Shown one piece after another: positions 17,801 to 25,150 of a DNA stretch of 64,000 nt (position 1 is the stretch's first letter; every line of letters starts with the position of its first letter). A program made the position numbers and the translations under genes. Where the stretch lies: assembly GCF_022479115.1 (NCBI RefSeq), contig NZ_CP092497.1:1798001-1862000 (forward strand). The letters run 5' to 3'. The notes below the pieces were generated by a model. That model was not told the DNA's origin and ran no database searches. It worked only from the letters and a program-made list of their open reading frames with translations. Source of the stretch: Amycolatopsis sp. EV170708-02-1. GTDB taxonomy: Bacteria > Actinomycetota > Actinomycetes > Mycobacteriales > Pseudonocardiaceae.

Positions 17801-20800
17801 CCTCAAGCTGTATGTGACGGTCGGCTTCGGCCCGTTCTCGGTTTCGTTCAGCTTCACGATCGTCGACGTCACGCTGCTCGACTTCACCGCGACACCGAAC
17901 TGCACGCCACCACCACCGAAACTCGGCGGGCTCAGCGGTGACGGCAAGACGCTCGTGGTGTACGCGGCCGCGCTCGGTCACACCGCCCAGCGCGGTGGCG
18001 GCGCGGGCGACCCGTACGAGTCGAACAACCAGGAGAAGGACACCGTCAAGATCACGTCGCTGCACGACTACGCGAACCCGGCGAACCCGGCGTTCACCGG
18101 TGTGGCCGTGGACATGCTCGGGATCCGGCGCGAGTTCCGGAACGCGAATATCGAGCGGGTGGTCGTGGACGGCCGCGGTTACGGCAAGCCGATGAGCGTG
18201 ACGTTCATCGGGGACGCCAAACAGGACACCGCGAAGGACGGCCCACCGCCGCCGACCGCGCAGTTCGACCGTGACGCGATCGTGTTCGGCGGCGAGAAGA
18301 ACGACCAGATCAAGACCGGTATCGGCAACTCGTGGGTCGATGGCGGCAAGGGTGACGACACCATCGTCACCGGTGACCGCACCGTGCTCGCCGCGGACCG
18401 GAAGAGCTATGTCCGAAACGAGGCGAAGGCGCGCGTCGCGGGCGGCCCCGGCGTCGACAGCATCACCGTCGGCAACGGCCTGGACGTCGTCGCGGGTGAC
18501 TCGAGCCTCGGCGCGCCTCCGGTGACGTCGGTCGGCTTGAAGGAGCTGAAGAACGACGGTCGTGACGGTGGCGACCCGATCGCGGACGGCACCGGCGGTC
18601 CGACGGTCTCCGTGCCGAACTGGGCGATCCTGCCCGATCCGGCGGGCGGGACCGGGAGCGGCGACGGCAACGACACGATCAAGGTCGGGCTCGCGAAGTC
18701 GACGGCGTTCGGCAACGGCGGTGACGACACCCTCGGTGTCGCGGCCGACGATCCGCTGAAGGACGTGCCGACGCTTCCGCAATCTCTCTTCGTCTCCCCG
18801 GGCGCGATCCTCGTCGGCGGCGACGGCAGCGACCGCTTCGCCGGCGGTACCGGACCGGACGAGATCTACACCGCGGGCAAGCTCGACCCCGGCATCGACG
18901 GCTACGGCTCGGACGACGCCAACACCACGGGTGGCCCGGCAGGTGGGCCGATCAACACCGTCGACACCGGCTCCGGTGACGACAAGGTGTTCGGCGGCAA
19001 GGGACAGGACCGGGTGACCGGCCACTCGACGAAGACGCAGAAGGACGACTTCCGCGGTGGTGGCGGCAACGACATCCTGTTCGGCGGGTTCGGGGCGGAC
19101 ACTCTCTACGGTGGGCCGGACGACGACTACGTGATCGCCGAACCGTCCACGTTGGACTTCCCGGACCCGGCGAAGACCGACGACTACGGGCCGCTCTACT
19201 TCGTCACGCACACGCCGCTCCCGCAGGGCGTGAGCCCGTCGCACAAGACGCTGGTCGGCGGCCTCGGCCGGGACCACATCATCGGCGGTGACGGCGGCGC
19301 GGACGTGTACGGCGACAAGCAGACGACGCCGTGCAAGGCCGGTTCGCCACTTCCGTCGACCCCGGTCGACGAGACGGTGAACGACGTGCTCGACGGCAAC
19401 GACCGCGTCATCGGCGGCGCCGGGGTGGAGAACGTGCGGGCCGGCGGCGGTGACGACAATGTCGACGCCGAGGCGAACGAAGATCTGGTGTGCGGAGAGA
19501 AGGGCAAGGACGTCCTGCACGGCGGCCGCGACGCGGACCAGGTCTGGGGCGGCTCGGACGACGACGCCGTCTACGGCGACACCGGGACCGACACCCTGTA
19601 CGGCAACGACGGCGTCGACACGATGTTCGGTGGCGACGACCCCGACACCATCGAAGGGAACAACGGCAAGGACTGGATCTCCGGTGGCCTGGCCGGCGAC
19701 GTGATCGTCGGCGGCACCCGGGCGCCGGGTCAGCCGGACGACGGCGACAAGCTGTTCGGCGACGGCGGCACCGACACGATCATCGGTGACAACGGTGATC
19801 CGGCGGCGGCAGGCGGGCCGGTGTTCGACCTGGCCAGCAGCGCGGATGCCGCGCTCGGCGGCGACGACACCATCGGCGGTGGCCTCGACACCGACGCGCT
19901 GTACGGCGGGTTGGAGAACGACACCGTCTCCGGCGGGAAGGATCCGGACCGCATCGAAGGCAACCCCGGTGCGGACACGCTGAACGGCGAGACCGAGGCC
20001 GACGACATCATCGGCGGCAGCCACCAGACGCCCGGTGACCCGGCGGCGAAGAACGCGGCGGGCTATCCCGACGCGGGTGACACGATCTCCGGCGGCGACG
20101 CCGACGACGTGATCACCGGTGACAACGCCACGATCACCGGTACGGGTGGCGCGGACTCCGGCGACCCGGTCACCCGTGGCCGCGGTCTGACGGCGGGCAG
20201 GCACGTGGTGCTGTTCGACCTCGGCCACGCCCCGAACCCGGCGAACGCCGGCGGCGACACCATTTCCGGCGGCAACGCCACGGACGTCGTCTACGCGCAG
20301 TCCGGGATGGACACCGTGCACGGCGACGCCGGGGACGACTACGTGGAAGGCGACCAGGACGCCGACAAACTGTTCGGCGACTCCGGACAGGACGATCTCG
20401 TCGGCGGTTCCTCCGCCGTGGAGATGGGCGGCGGCCAGGGCACCGTCGGCCAGCTCGACACCGGGGACACCATCTCCGGCGGCGAGGACGCGGACGTGAT
20501 CACCGGCGACAACGCGCTCGTGACCAGAGACGCGGGCATCCCGAAGAGCCCGATCACCCAGGGCCGGTTCGACACGGACCTGCCCGGCGCGCTCCCGATG
20601 ACACAGCGCAGCATCCAGCTGTACGACCTCGGTGACACGCCGGTGCCGAACACCTCCGGCGGCGACGACATCACCGGGGACAACGGGTGCGACGCGATCC
20701 TCGGCCAGTCCGGGAACGACCGGATCAAGGGCGGCAACGACGGCGACCACGCCGAAGGCGGCCCAGGCCGGGACTGGATCGAAGGCAACAACGGCGACGA

Positions 20801-22811
20801 CGACCTCGTCGGCGGCAGCTCGACGATCCACGGCGACGACACCGCGCTGACCACCCAGGGCCAGCCGGACACTGCCGACGTGGTCTTCGGTGGCACGGGC
20901 GACGACGTGGTACTCGGCGACAACGCGATCACCGACCGGATCGCGCCGCCTTCGCCGTACCTGCTGCGCGTGGGCAGCAACGGGACGTTCGAGACGCAGC
21001 GCTCGCTGCGGCTGCTGGATCTCTCGTGGAGCAACGGATTCCTCGGCGCGCCGGCACGTTCGGTGGCGGGCGGGGATCAGCTGTCCGGTGGCGGCGGCGT
21101 CGACGTGATGTTCGGCCAGGACGGCGACGACCAGATCTCCGGTGGCGCGCACGACGACTACGCCGAGGGCAACGGCGGGCACGACACGATGTTCGGCGAC
21201 CGCACCCTCGCGGAGGCCGGGATCGCGATCACCCCGCCGGAGCCGGCGTGGCCGGGCGCGGCGTCGGACGACCTCGGTGACGTCTCCGCGCCGAACGGCC
21301 AGGACGACCTGATCGGCGGCAGCTCGCTGGAGGTCTTCCGCGACACGGCCGACGACGTGCACGGTGACGGCGCCGCCGACTTCATCCTCGGCGACAACGG
21401 CACCGCGGTGCGGGAGATCGTGGACCAGACCGGCAAACCGGTGGCGCTCGGCGACGACCTGTCGAAGGTCTCGCTGCCGCTGACGAACCGGATCTACGCG
21501 AAGCGCTACTCGGAGTCTCCGCCCGCCGGTGCGGCGTTCGTCCGCCACGGCGTCAACGGCGCACCGACGCGCTTCTGCACCACCACGCAGGCCACCTGCG
21601 AGGCACTCGGCGCCTCCGGCGGCGACAACCTGTGGGGCGACGCGGGGGAGGACACCCAGTACGGCCAGGACGGCGACGACCTGATGTACGGCGACACCGG
21701 CACGACGACGGCTCCGGGTGACGGCGCCGACGACATGTACGGCGAGCTGGGCGGGGACCGGATGTGGGGCACCGGCGGCGAAGACGCCATGGTCGGTGAC
21801 CGCGGCGGCGTCGTGGACGTGTTCCAGAACGGGTCGAACCACTTCGTGATCGACAATCCTCAGGTGCCCGCGATCCACTACGAGGGCTTCCTGGCAGGCT
21901 CGGTCACGCGGCAGGTCGATCTGCAGCACGACGTCAACGGCGACGCCTTCGCCGCACCCGGCAACGCCCCGGCGATGCCGCACCGCGGCGACCTCGAAGG
22001 CGGTGACGACCGCATCCGCGGCGGCGACGACCACGACTCGATCCACGGCGGCTTCGGCGACGACCTGGCCAACGGGGACTCGGGCGGTGACATCGTCTTC
22101 GGCGACGACGGCGCGGACGTGCTGTGGGGCGGCAAGGGCGGCACCGACCCGGCCAACCCGAACGATCGGGGTGTCAACGATTCACTCGTCGACCACCTCA
22201 TCGGCGGCAAGGGCGCGACGTCCGGACCGTCGGTCGACCCGGACACCGGCGCGCTGGGTTCGGACATCCTCGACTGGCGCCCGCGTGGCACCTACGGCGC
22301 ACCGGGGCAGACGACCTGCACCGCGAACCCGTGGCCGCAGACCTTCGGCAACGGCAAGAACGCGGTCACCGTCGACCCGTGCTCGTGGTTCGAGATGACG
22401 AACCTCGACAACGCCGATGTCGCGGACAACCAGCACCACCAGGGCATCGACTGGATCTACGGTGGCTGGGACCGCGACGTGCTGCAGGCCGATGTCGCCG
22501 ACAACGGGCCGAACCTCGGTGACCGGTTGCTCGACTGGGGCGGTGCGTACAACCTCTACACGCACTGCAACGCGGCCTACGGCGGCTACAACGACGTCCG
22601 GCAGCACAGTCCGACGCATCAGGAGTTCCTGCAGCGGTGGGCGTACTCGCTGGGCGCCGGTCAGGTGGCCGGGGACGTGACCACGGAGGGCACGTCGGCG
22701 TACGACGAGCTGGCGCTGGTGTACCAGCCGGATATGAAGGACCACGGCACGGGACCGGCGTTCCCGACCACGCCGGGCCATTTCGACAACCCGAACGCGT
22801 GCGCACCGTGA
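11865..22811 (+). CDS. Giant secreted RTX-repeat calcium-binding protein, 3648 residues
   Basis: A Sec signal peptide (about 1-33, ending 'PAPARAAS') exports the protein. Residues 34 to about 2100 form an extended beta-rich region of no family I recognise, with internally similar segments ('KIPLVGRSLKDLLKAD', 'KLPLLGDDLQQGADF'), a fibronectin-III-like unit near 1288-1395, and EF-hand-like loops 'DPDNDGRLAF' (about 252) and 'DPNHDGKFRITEF' (about 1947). From about 2137 to 3430 it is packed with RTX nonapeptides (GGxGxDxUx), such as 'GGKGDDTI' and 'GGFGADTLYGGPDDDYV', which fold as calcium-filled beta-rolls. Long non-repeat inserts recur between blocks, several with a 'DLGDTPVPN' or 'DLSW' phrase. 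Residues about 3440-3648 form a Cys- and Trp-containing C-terminal domain. No LPxTG, transmembrane anchor or enzyme motif is seen, so it is a secreted or wall-associated structural or adhesive protein. Convergent hairpins follow it. Confidence 0.9.
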   Translation: MGSRTGSRWLAVATAFVVSIGMGVVVTPAPARAASPGVGTLVNALAGPTNSFATWSKGLGTIGQLAKALPAVQTSPGAALGFDTLAQEAFNTGAKKLSAAVDDADLDIDQPITLSADRTGTLKTTLSTVGEDKRLDLTLTVSRVLQNQALNIPVPIGEGGNAPQSAFSSTGGVRLTVGTTVKLTLIWDKAHDKAYLLNDGTTPAFTVDASAGFPDANAIKAVNAAIGVLGVKLVETDTSLDLKAHFAATINDPDNDGRLAFVNNDGTAGELAQNGSLAGLVSFGFASPAGSLNGSLHLAAAPAASFSLELPSVDAKIGLSWPDIATGAPEIKPEGIGTVGPFLNMTPRDLATGLAQLATTLTSIQRAKWGDAANPIGNLDLPFLKGTLADAIQLNESIKKFLQDNTKSAADPTQAGEPLFVSLQQMLDKLNTAANLPGGAKIGISDVHFPPGSTKLDFKITLSRKAPATAVDLNAAAAATSGPAGNPAKTSYTQTTLKDENQAWKMGEFAGRRVVAGAAGATVENNDGNTLFLQAPGWTPVIPAANAPYTISGMQGDVGVVQLGNDLKTGGRGVGEANAVNATAKVKPSYDAAVTLVLDLQNPTVHNPPIEQKNPDGSTTLVGATPTGPDRVLLRTSGAPSLFTADFPMDAGIDLFANAGFLQVQLKGAAHVCHPNAGADCAGTPGADDHMAQVKFKDLGDLTFGAVVDKLLHDPGSLLDFQVRVRGAGGVDATAPGTGDFLKGASAHAGFTWNDLTKLTGPDGPQFSTSDLSELVNFDFDPANPKALFSILLKTLQTLNASISDASPSGAAVFGTKIPLVGRSLKDLLKADQSGSGPTVSYGPNSVKDTARTVEKGNAFPPSLVGRTVVAGTQVGIVGSVTPDTLVLAGPWASQPSPSTSYVIRSELDDVISLLEAAPSDNLQRLVQTINTRFKDSVPVTFEYAEPGGTPSLIIRLDWKRAYHTSTPVQFDFSLPSGGQRVAGVQGDGSVSLGVGGQVKMGLVVPLQPGAGPADANALRVLDDSKIGVKLDATVENATIATTVGPLSVSLGDPKSADKATAKASYSIDLAKGGGTGAPVSFTDFLGAVGPTINAGSTAVDCGLDGGTPLALCAKLPLYISEDGGATYSKVITDDTKSNNFALRLPKATAADDYFNLGGAAIDGHPRLETPDPALLADALAAKLIDFGRLDGLDSYLNLVEQALNTASFGGKLPLLGDDLQQGADFIGKLRTAIHNALDQLPANGHFDDMAAVRGWVNDQLGGKLAAAGLNPDTVTVDTLCKTPLGTVGAPTVKLHEGATAADKTYRYVVASYVTIDGAKKQAKASDPGQITNGPAALSTTDSLDIAWEPVTNASGYLVFREEGGAFKQIADVTDAKFTDVGAASTGGAPENPAENPRPHDCSYNDLDAVTISLNVSQGDFSGDLLNCAGLPSGHECLKKTVPLDLGIPGFSLKADGGAGPEVQLGWRLHLAMGISRSEGFFVDTKDSAQPEFAVGLNVTLPNKINAQLAFINITAENCTKQKSEDECNHAAAPANDAGVLPLFGGAFKIDLVAPDDPTNGRLHLTDLQNAGLDRLADVKLHASADINWLLKARPGEDAGFPGIQANFRLHWAWNNVKPGTNSADGGNSPLTLAFDKVAIDSGEIFGKILGPIVNKIKQVTGPLDPVIKTLYAPIPVLSDLSHLAGGGDVTMVSIGKAFSTIAGGPDLKFVDTIAGVVNFINNFPTCTDKCLIPLGSFELGGQKALDTTVTPDNTESLISAKKDAGGGTAFTPILGAINGKNSNPKSVGPMTTQASAAGFSFPVFEKPASLFNVLLGGDVDLVKFDSGPLRLGFDWRQQFGPVYAPPPVVITLHGSASVTLRIVAGFDTFGIRKAFEAARAGELDLSTVGQAFLQSLFFYTTENGKPIPVVSFTGELAAGAAVTAVIITVGIEGGVGLTVSFLWNDPNHDGKFRITEFLQTALNNPICLFTVSGRLYVFLKLYVTVGFGPFSVSFSFTIVDVTLLDFTATPNCTPPPPKLGGLSGDGKTLVVYAAALGHTAQRGGGAGDPYESNNQEKDTVKITSLHDYANPANPAFTGVAVDMLGIRREFRNANIERVVVDGRGYGKPMSVTFIGDAKQDTAKDGPPPPTAQFDRDAIVFGGEKNDQIKTGIGNSWVDGGKGDDTIVTGDRTVLAADRKSYVRNEAKARVAGGPGVDSITVGNGLDVVAGDSSLGAPPVTSVGLKELKNDGRDGGDPIADGTGGPTVSVPNWAILPDPAGGTGSGDGNDTIKVGLAKSTAFGNGGDDTLGVAADDPLKDVPTLPQSLFVSPGAILVGGDGSDRFAGGTGPDEIYTAGKLDPGIDGYGSDDANTTGGPAGGPINTVDTGSGDDKVFGGKGQDRVTGHSTKTQKDDFRGGGGNDILFGGFGADTLYGGPDDDYVIAEPSTLDFPDPAKTDDYGPLYFVTHTPLPQGVSPSHKTLVGGLGRDHIIGGDGGADVYGDKQTTPCKAGSPLPSTPVDETVNDVLDGNDRVIGGAGVENVRAGGGDDNVDAEANEDLVCGEKGKDVLHGGRDADQVWGGSDDDAVYGDTGTDTLYGNDGVDTMFGGDDPDTIEGNNGKDWISGGLAGDVIVGGTRAPGQPDDGDKLFGDGGTDTIIGDNGDPAAAGGPVFDLASSADAALGGDDTIGGGLDTDALYGGLENDTVSGGKDPDRIEGNPGADTLNGETEADDIIGGSHQTPGDPAAKNAAGYPDAGDTISGGDADDVITGDNATITGTGGADSGDPVTRGRGLTAGRHVVLFDLGHAPNPANAGGDTISGGNATDVVYAQSGMDTVHGDAGDDYVEGDQDADKLFGDSGQDDLVGGSSAVEMGGGQGTVGQLDTGDTISGGEDADVITGDNALVTRDAGIPKSPITQGRFDTDLPGALPMTQRSIQLYDLGDTPVPNTSGGDDITGDNGCDAILGQSGNDRIKGGNDGDHAEGGPGRDWIEGNNGDDDLVGGSSTIHGDDTALTTQGQPDTADVVFGGTGDDVVLGDNAITDRIAPPSPYLLRVGSNGTFETQRSLRLLDLSWSNGFLGAPARSVAGGDQLSGGGGVDVMFGQDGDDQISGGAHDDYAEGNGGHDTMFGDRTLAEAGIAITPPEPAWPGAASDDLGDVSAPNGQDDLIGGSSLEVFRDTADDVHGDGAADFILGDNGTAVREIVDQTGKPVALGDDLSKVSLPLTNRIYAKRYSESPPAGAAFVRHGVNGAPTRFCTTTQATCEALGASGGDNLWGDAGEDTQYGQDGDDLMYGDTGTTTAPGDGADDMYGELGGDRMWGTGGEDAMVGDRGGVVDVFQNGSNHFVIDNPQVPAIHYEGFLAGSVTRQVDLQHDVNGDAFAAPGNAPAMPHRGDLEGGDDRIRGGDDHDSIHGGFGDDLANGDSGGDIVFGDDGADVLWGGKGGTDPANPNDRGVNDSLVDHLIGGKGATSGPSVDPDTGALGSDILDWRPRGTYGAPGQTTCTANPWPQTFGNGKNAVTVDPCSWFEMTNLDNADVADNQHHQGIDWIYGGWDRDVLQADVADNGPNLGDRLLDWGGAYNLYTHCNAAYGGYNDVRQHSPTHQEFLQRWAYSLGAGQVAGDVTTEGTSAYDELALVYQPDMKDHGTGPAFPTTPGHFDNPNACAP

Positions 22812-22852
22812 GGTCGTTGCGATCTGATCGGTGAGGAGGAGGCTTGCCCGCT

Positions 22853-22891
22853 GTGGAGGATTTGGGACGTTGAGTGTCCTAAATCCTCCAC
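22853..22891. repeat. Hairpin 1 of a three-hairpin cluster
   Basis: Arms GTGGAGGATTTGGGAC (22853-22868) and 22876-22891 pair over 16 bp with one mismatch around the 7-nt loop GTTGAGT. It lies 42 nt after the giant gene's stop in a 352-nt gene-free stretch (22812-23163) that otherwise holds only the two related hairpins. It could act as a bidirectional terminator between convergent genes. Confidence 0.75.
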
Positions 22892-22972
22892 GCTCGAATC
22901 GCCTGGCCGGCGCGAGGTTTGGCGTGCCTGGCGGTGACGATGTGGGAATCGGCGAGGGCCGCTCGGGTCTGG

Positions 22973-23033
22973 GAGCTTGATCAACGGAAGATCGGGGACA
23001 CTCAACGTCCCTGATCTTCCGTTGATCAAGCTC
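22973..23033. repeat. Hairpin 2 of a three-hairpin cluster
   Basis: A 27-bp stem (22973-22999 with 23007-23033, one mismatch) around loop ACTCAAC, which is the reverse complement of the loop of hairpin 1. The inner stem again reads GGGGAC...GTCCC. It is the longest hairpin seen in the window and strong enough to terminate transcription from both sides. Confidence 0.8.
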
Positions 23034-23051
23034 ATACCCCGGTCCGCCGTC

Positions 23052-23098
23052 GAGTGGGGAGGATTGGGGACACTGGACGTCCCAAATCCTCCCCACTC
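23052..23098. repeat. Hairpin 3 of a three-hairpin cluster
   Basis: A 20-bp stem (23052-23071 with 23079-23098, one mismatch) around loop ACTGGAC. It carries the same GGAGGATTNGGGAC core as hairpin 1 and lies 65 nt from the 3' end of the alcohol dehydrogenase gene. Confidence 0.78.
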
Positions 23099-23163
23099 GC
23101 CGACATCGGCGCAGGGCGTATTGCGAAAGCTACTTTCGCAACGCCGAACGGAGTCACTCACCC

Positions 23164-24255
23164 TCAGGAGAAGGTGACCACCTGCCGGACCGCGGCACCA
23201 CGCCGCAGCCGGTCGAATCCCGTGTTGATCTCCTCCAGCCCGATCCGGTGCGTCAGCAACGCCTCCACGGGCAGCAGCCCGGACCGGTACAGGGCGATGA
23301 ACCGCGGGATGTCGCGCCGGGGGACACAGGAGCCGAGGTAGCTGCCGCGGAGCGTCTTCTCCTCCGCCACCAGCCTTTGCGCGGGGAGCGCGACTTCGGC
23401 GGCGGGGTCGGGCAGCCCGACGGTGACGGTGGTGCCGCCCGGTCGCGTCGCCCGGTACGCCTGCTGCAGGGCCGCCACCACGCCGGTCGTGTCGATCGCG
23501 TGGTCGGCGCCGCCGCCGGTGAGGTCCTTGATCGCCTCGACGTCGCCGTCGAGCGCGTGCGTGGCGCCGAGGGAGAGCGCCAGCTCACGTTTCTCCGCGA
23601 CGACGTCGACGGCCAGCAGCGTGGCCGCGCCGGCGGCTTTGGCGGTGAGCAGCGCCGCCAGTCCGACACCGCCGAGTCCGAACACGACGACGCTGTCGCC
23701 CGGACGCACGTCGGTCGCGTTGAAGACGGCACCGGCGCCGGTGAGCACGGCGCAGCCGAACAGGGCCGCGACGTCGAACGGGAGCGTCTCGTCGACGGCG
23801 ACCACCGAACGCTCCGAGACCACGATGTGCTCGGCGAAGGCGGACACGCCCAGGTGATGCCCTGGCCGTCCGCCGGGCGCGGACCAGCGGATGCCACCAC
23901 CGAGCAAGGTGCCGTTCCGGTTGGCCTCGGCCGCCGGGGCGCACAGGGCGGGACGTCCGCTGAGGCACGGGCGGCAGTCCCCGCAGGAGGGCACGAAGGA
24001 CAACACCACATGTTGCCCCGTCGTGAAGCCGGTGCCCGGTCCCGGCTCCACGACCTCGCCCGCGGCCTCGTGCCCCAGGACCATCGGCAGCGGGCGGGGT
24101 CTGCTGCCGTCGATCACCGACAGATCCGAGTGGCAGAGCCCGGCCGCCCGCACCCGGACGAGCAGTTCACCGGGCCCCGGCTGGTCCAGCGTCAGGGTCT
24201 CGATCTCCAGTGGGCGGCCGACTTCGCGGAGCACCGCGCCGCGCACCGGCGTCAC
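23164..24255 (-). CDS. Zinc-dependent alcohol dehydrogenase (MDR superfamily)
   Basis: A 363-residue medium-chain dehydrogenase. The catalytic zinc ligands are in 'GLCHSDLS' and 'LGHEAAGEVVEPG', the structural-zinc lobe is 'SCGDCRPCLSGRPALC', and the NAD fold carries 'VFGLGGVGLAALLTAK'. It resembles the class III/mycothiol- or glutathione-type branch in length and lobe spacing, but the substrate is unknown. It is the last gene of the seven-gene operon starting at 31310 and overlaps the ABM gene by 4 nt, so it probably oxidises an aldehyde or alcohol from the same polyol substrate. Confidence 0.9.
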   Translation of the reverse strand: MTPVRGAVLREVGRPLEIETLTLDQPGPGELLVRVRAAGLCHSDLSVIDGSRPRPLPMVLGHEAAGEVVEPGPGTGFTTGQHVVLSFVPSCGDCRPCLSGRPALCAPAAEANRNGTLLGGGIRWSAPGGRPGHHLGVSAFAEHIVVSERSVVAVDETLPFDVAALFGCAVLTGAGAVFNATDVRPGDSVVVFGLGGVGLAALLTAKAAGAATLLAVDVVAEKRELALSLGATHALDGDVEAIKDLTGGGADHAIDTTGVVAALQQAYRATRPGGTTVTVGLPDPAAEVALPAQRLVAEEKTLRGSYLGSCVPRRDIPRFIALYRSGLLPVEALLTHRIGLEEINTGFDRLRRGAAVRQVVTFS

Positions 24256-24542
24256 CGCTCGCTCCCGGCCGGGACGCAGGTGGTGACCTGCCGTTCGGAC
24301 AGCAGTGGTACCACCTCGCCGAGCACGATCCGCTGGAAATGTTCCGACGCGCAGTGGTCGGTGAAGTCCTGTTCGGACTCGTACTCCTCGACGATCACCA
24401 CGATTCCGTCCTCGGTTCCGGTGTGGACGGTGTACCGGAGGCAGCCGGGTTCGCGCCGGGAAGCGCCGGCCATCGGCTCCAGCAGTTCGAGGACGCGGTC
24501 CCGGTACGCGGTCACGTACCTCGCCACCACGACGAAGCTCAT
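24252..24542 (-). CDS. Antibiotic-biosynthesis-monooxygenase (ABM) domain protein
   Basis: A 96-residue dimeric alpha-beta barrel of the ABM/YgiN type: 'MSFVVVARYVTAYRDRVLE', 'SRREPGCLRYTVHTG' and 'FTDHCASEHFQRIV'. Members act as quinol monooxygenases or, in catabolic operons such as lsrG, as isomerases or aldolase helpers. It overlaps both neighbours by 4 nt in the polyol operon, so it should handle an intermediate of that route. The LsrG-like context is the best hint available, and no reaction can be assigned. Confidence 0.85.
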   Translation of the reverse strand: MSFVVVARYVTAYRDRVLELLEPMAGASRREPGCLRYTVHTGTEDGIVVIVEEYESEQDFTDHCASEHFQRIVLGEVVPLLSERQVTTCVPAGSER

Positions 24543-25141
24543 TTCTCTCCTGCGCTTAGCTGGGACCGGGTCAGCGACCACAGCCCCGAATCGGACGACG
24601 CGGCGGCCAGTGCGCCCATCGCGAGTGAATGGGCCACCCCGGCCCGGTCGGTGACGAAACCGGCCGCCACGAACGGCGACATGACCTCGCGGGCCTGAGC
24701 CGACATCCACGGGATGATCGGCGCGGGCATCAGCTCCACCAGGTCCGGGCGGCTGCGTTTCACCGCTTCGAGGCTGCGGTTCAGGTTGGACCGGTCGGTG
24801 ACGAACACCTTGTGCATGGTCAGCATCGACACCGCGCGTGCCCGTTCGATCGGGGCGACCCGGGTGCTGACCACCCCGGTCGCCCCGATCTCCTGGAGGA
24901 AGTCCACGCCGCCGCGATCGGTGGCCAGTCCCGGGCAGGAGTCGATGTTCACGAACAGGATCTTCTCCAGCCCGGTGAGCACCGGGACGATCTTGGCCAG
25001 CTGCCCGACCGGGACGGACGCCAGGATGCCGACGCGGGACGCCGCGTTCGCGAAGTCGCCCACCTTGGCGGTGCCGACCACCGACGCGCACACTGGGACG
25101 TCCGCGAACGCCGCCGTGATCCTCTCGTTCATACGGTCCAC
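24539..25141 (-). CDS. glpP: GlpP-type glycerol-3-phosphate-responsive antiterminator
   Basis: A 200-residue TIM-barrel protein of the GlpP family: 'LFVNIDSCPGLATDRGGVDF', 'GVVSTRVAPIERARAVSMLT', 'KVFVTDRSNLNRSLEAV' and 'RPDLVELMPAPIIPWM'. In Bacillus, GlpP with glycerol-3-phosphate lets RNA polymerase read through leader terminators of glp genes. This copy sits inside the operon it probably controls: the leader at 31334-31407 has a U-tract terminator with a competing pairing. It overlaps the ABM gene and lies 9 nt after the flavoenzyme gene. Confidence 0.88.
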   Translation of the reverse strand: MDRMNERITAAFADVPVCASVVGTAKVGDFANAASRVGILASVPVGQLAKIVPVLTGLEKILFVNIDSCPGLATDRGGVDFLQEIGATGVVSTRVAPIERARAVSMLTMHKVFVTDRSNLNRSLEAVKRSRPDLVELMPAPIIPWMSAQAREVMSPFVAAGFVTDRAGVAHSLAMGALAAASSDSGLWSLTRSQLSAGEK

Positions 25142-25150
25142 AGTGGTCGA

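Noticed and set aside
11871-22046. Open reading frame of 3391 codons on the minus strand opposite the giant RTX gene
   Set aside because: It results from the codon bias of the sense gene, which removes stops from the antisense frame. The translation is rich in Arg, Val, Asp and His without domains, whereas the sense frame has a signal peptide and RTX repeats.
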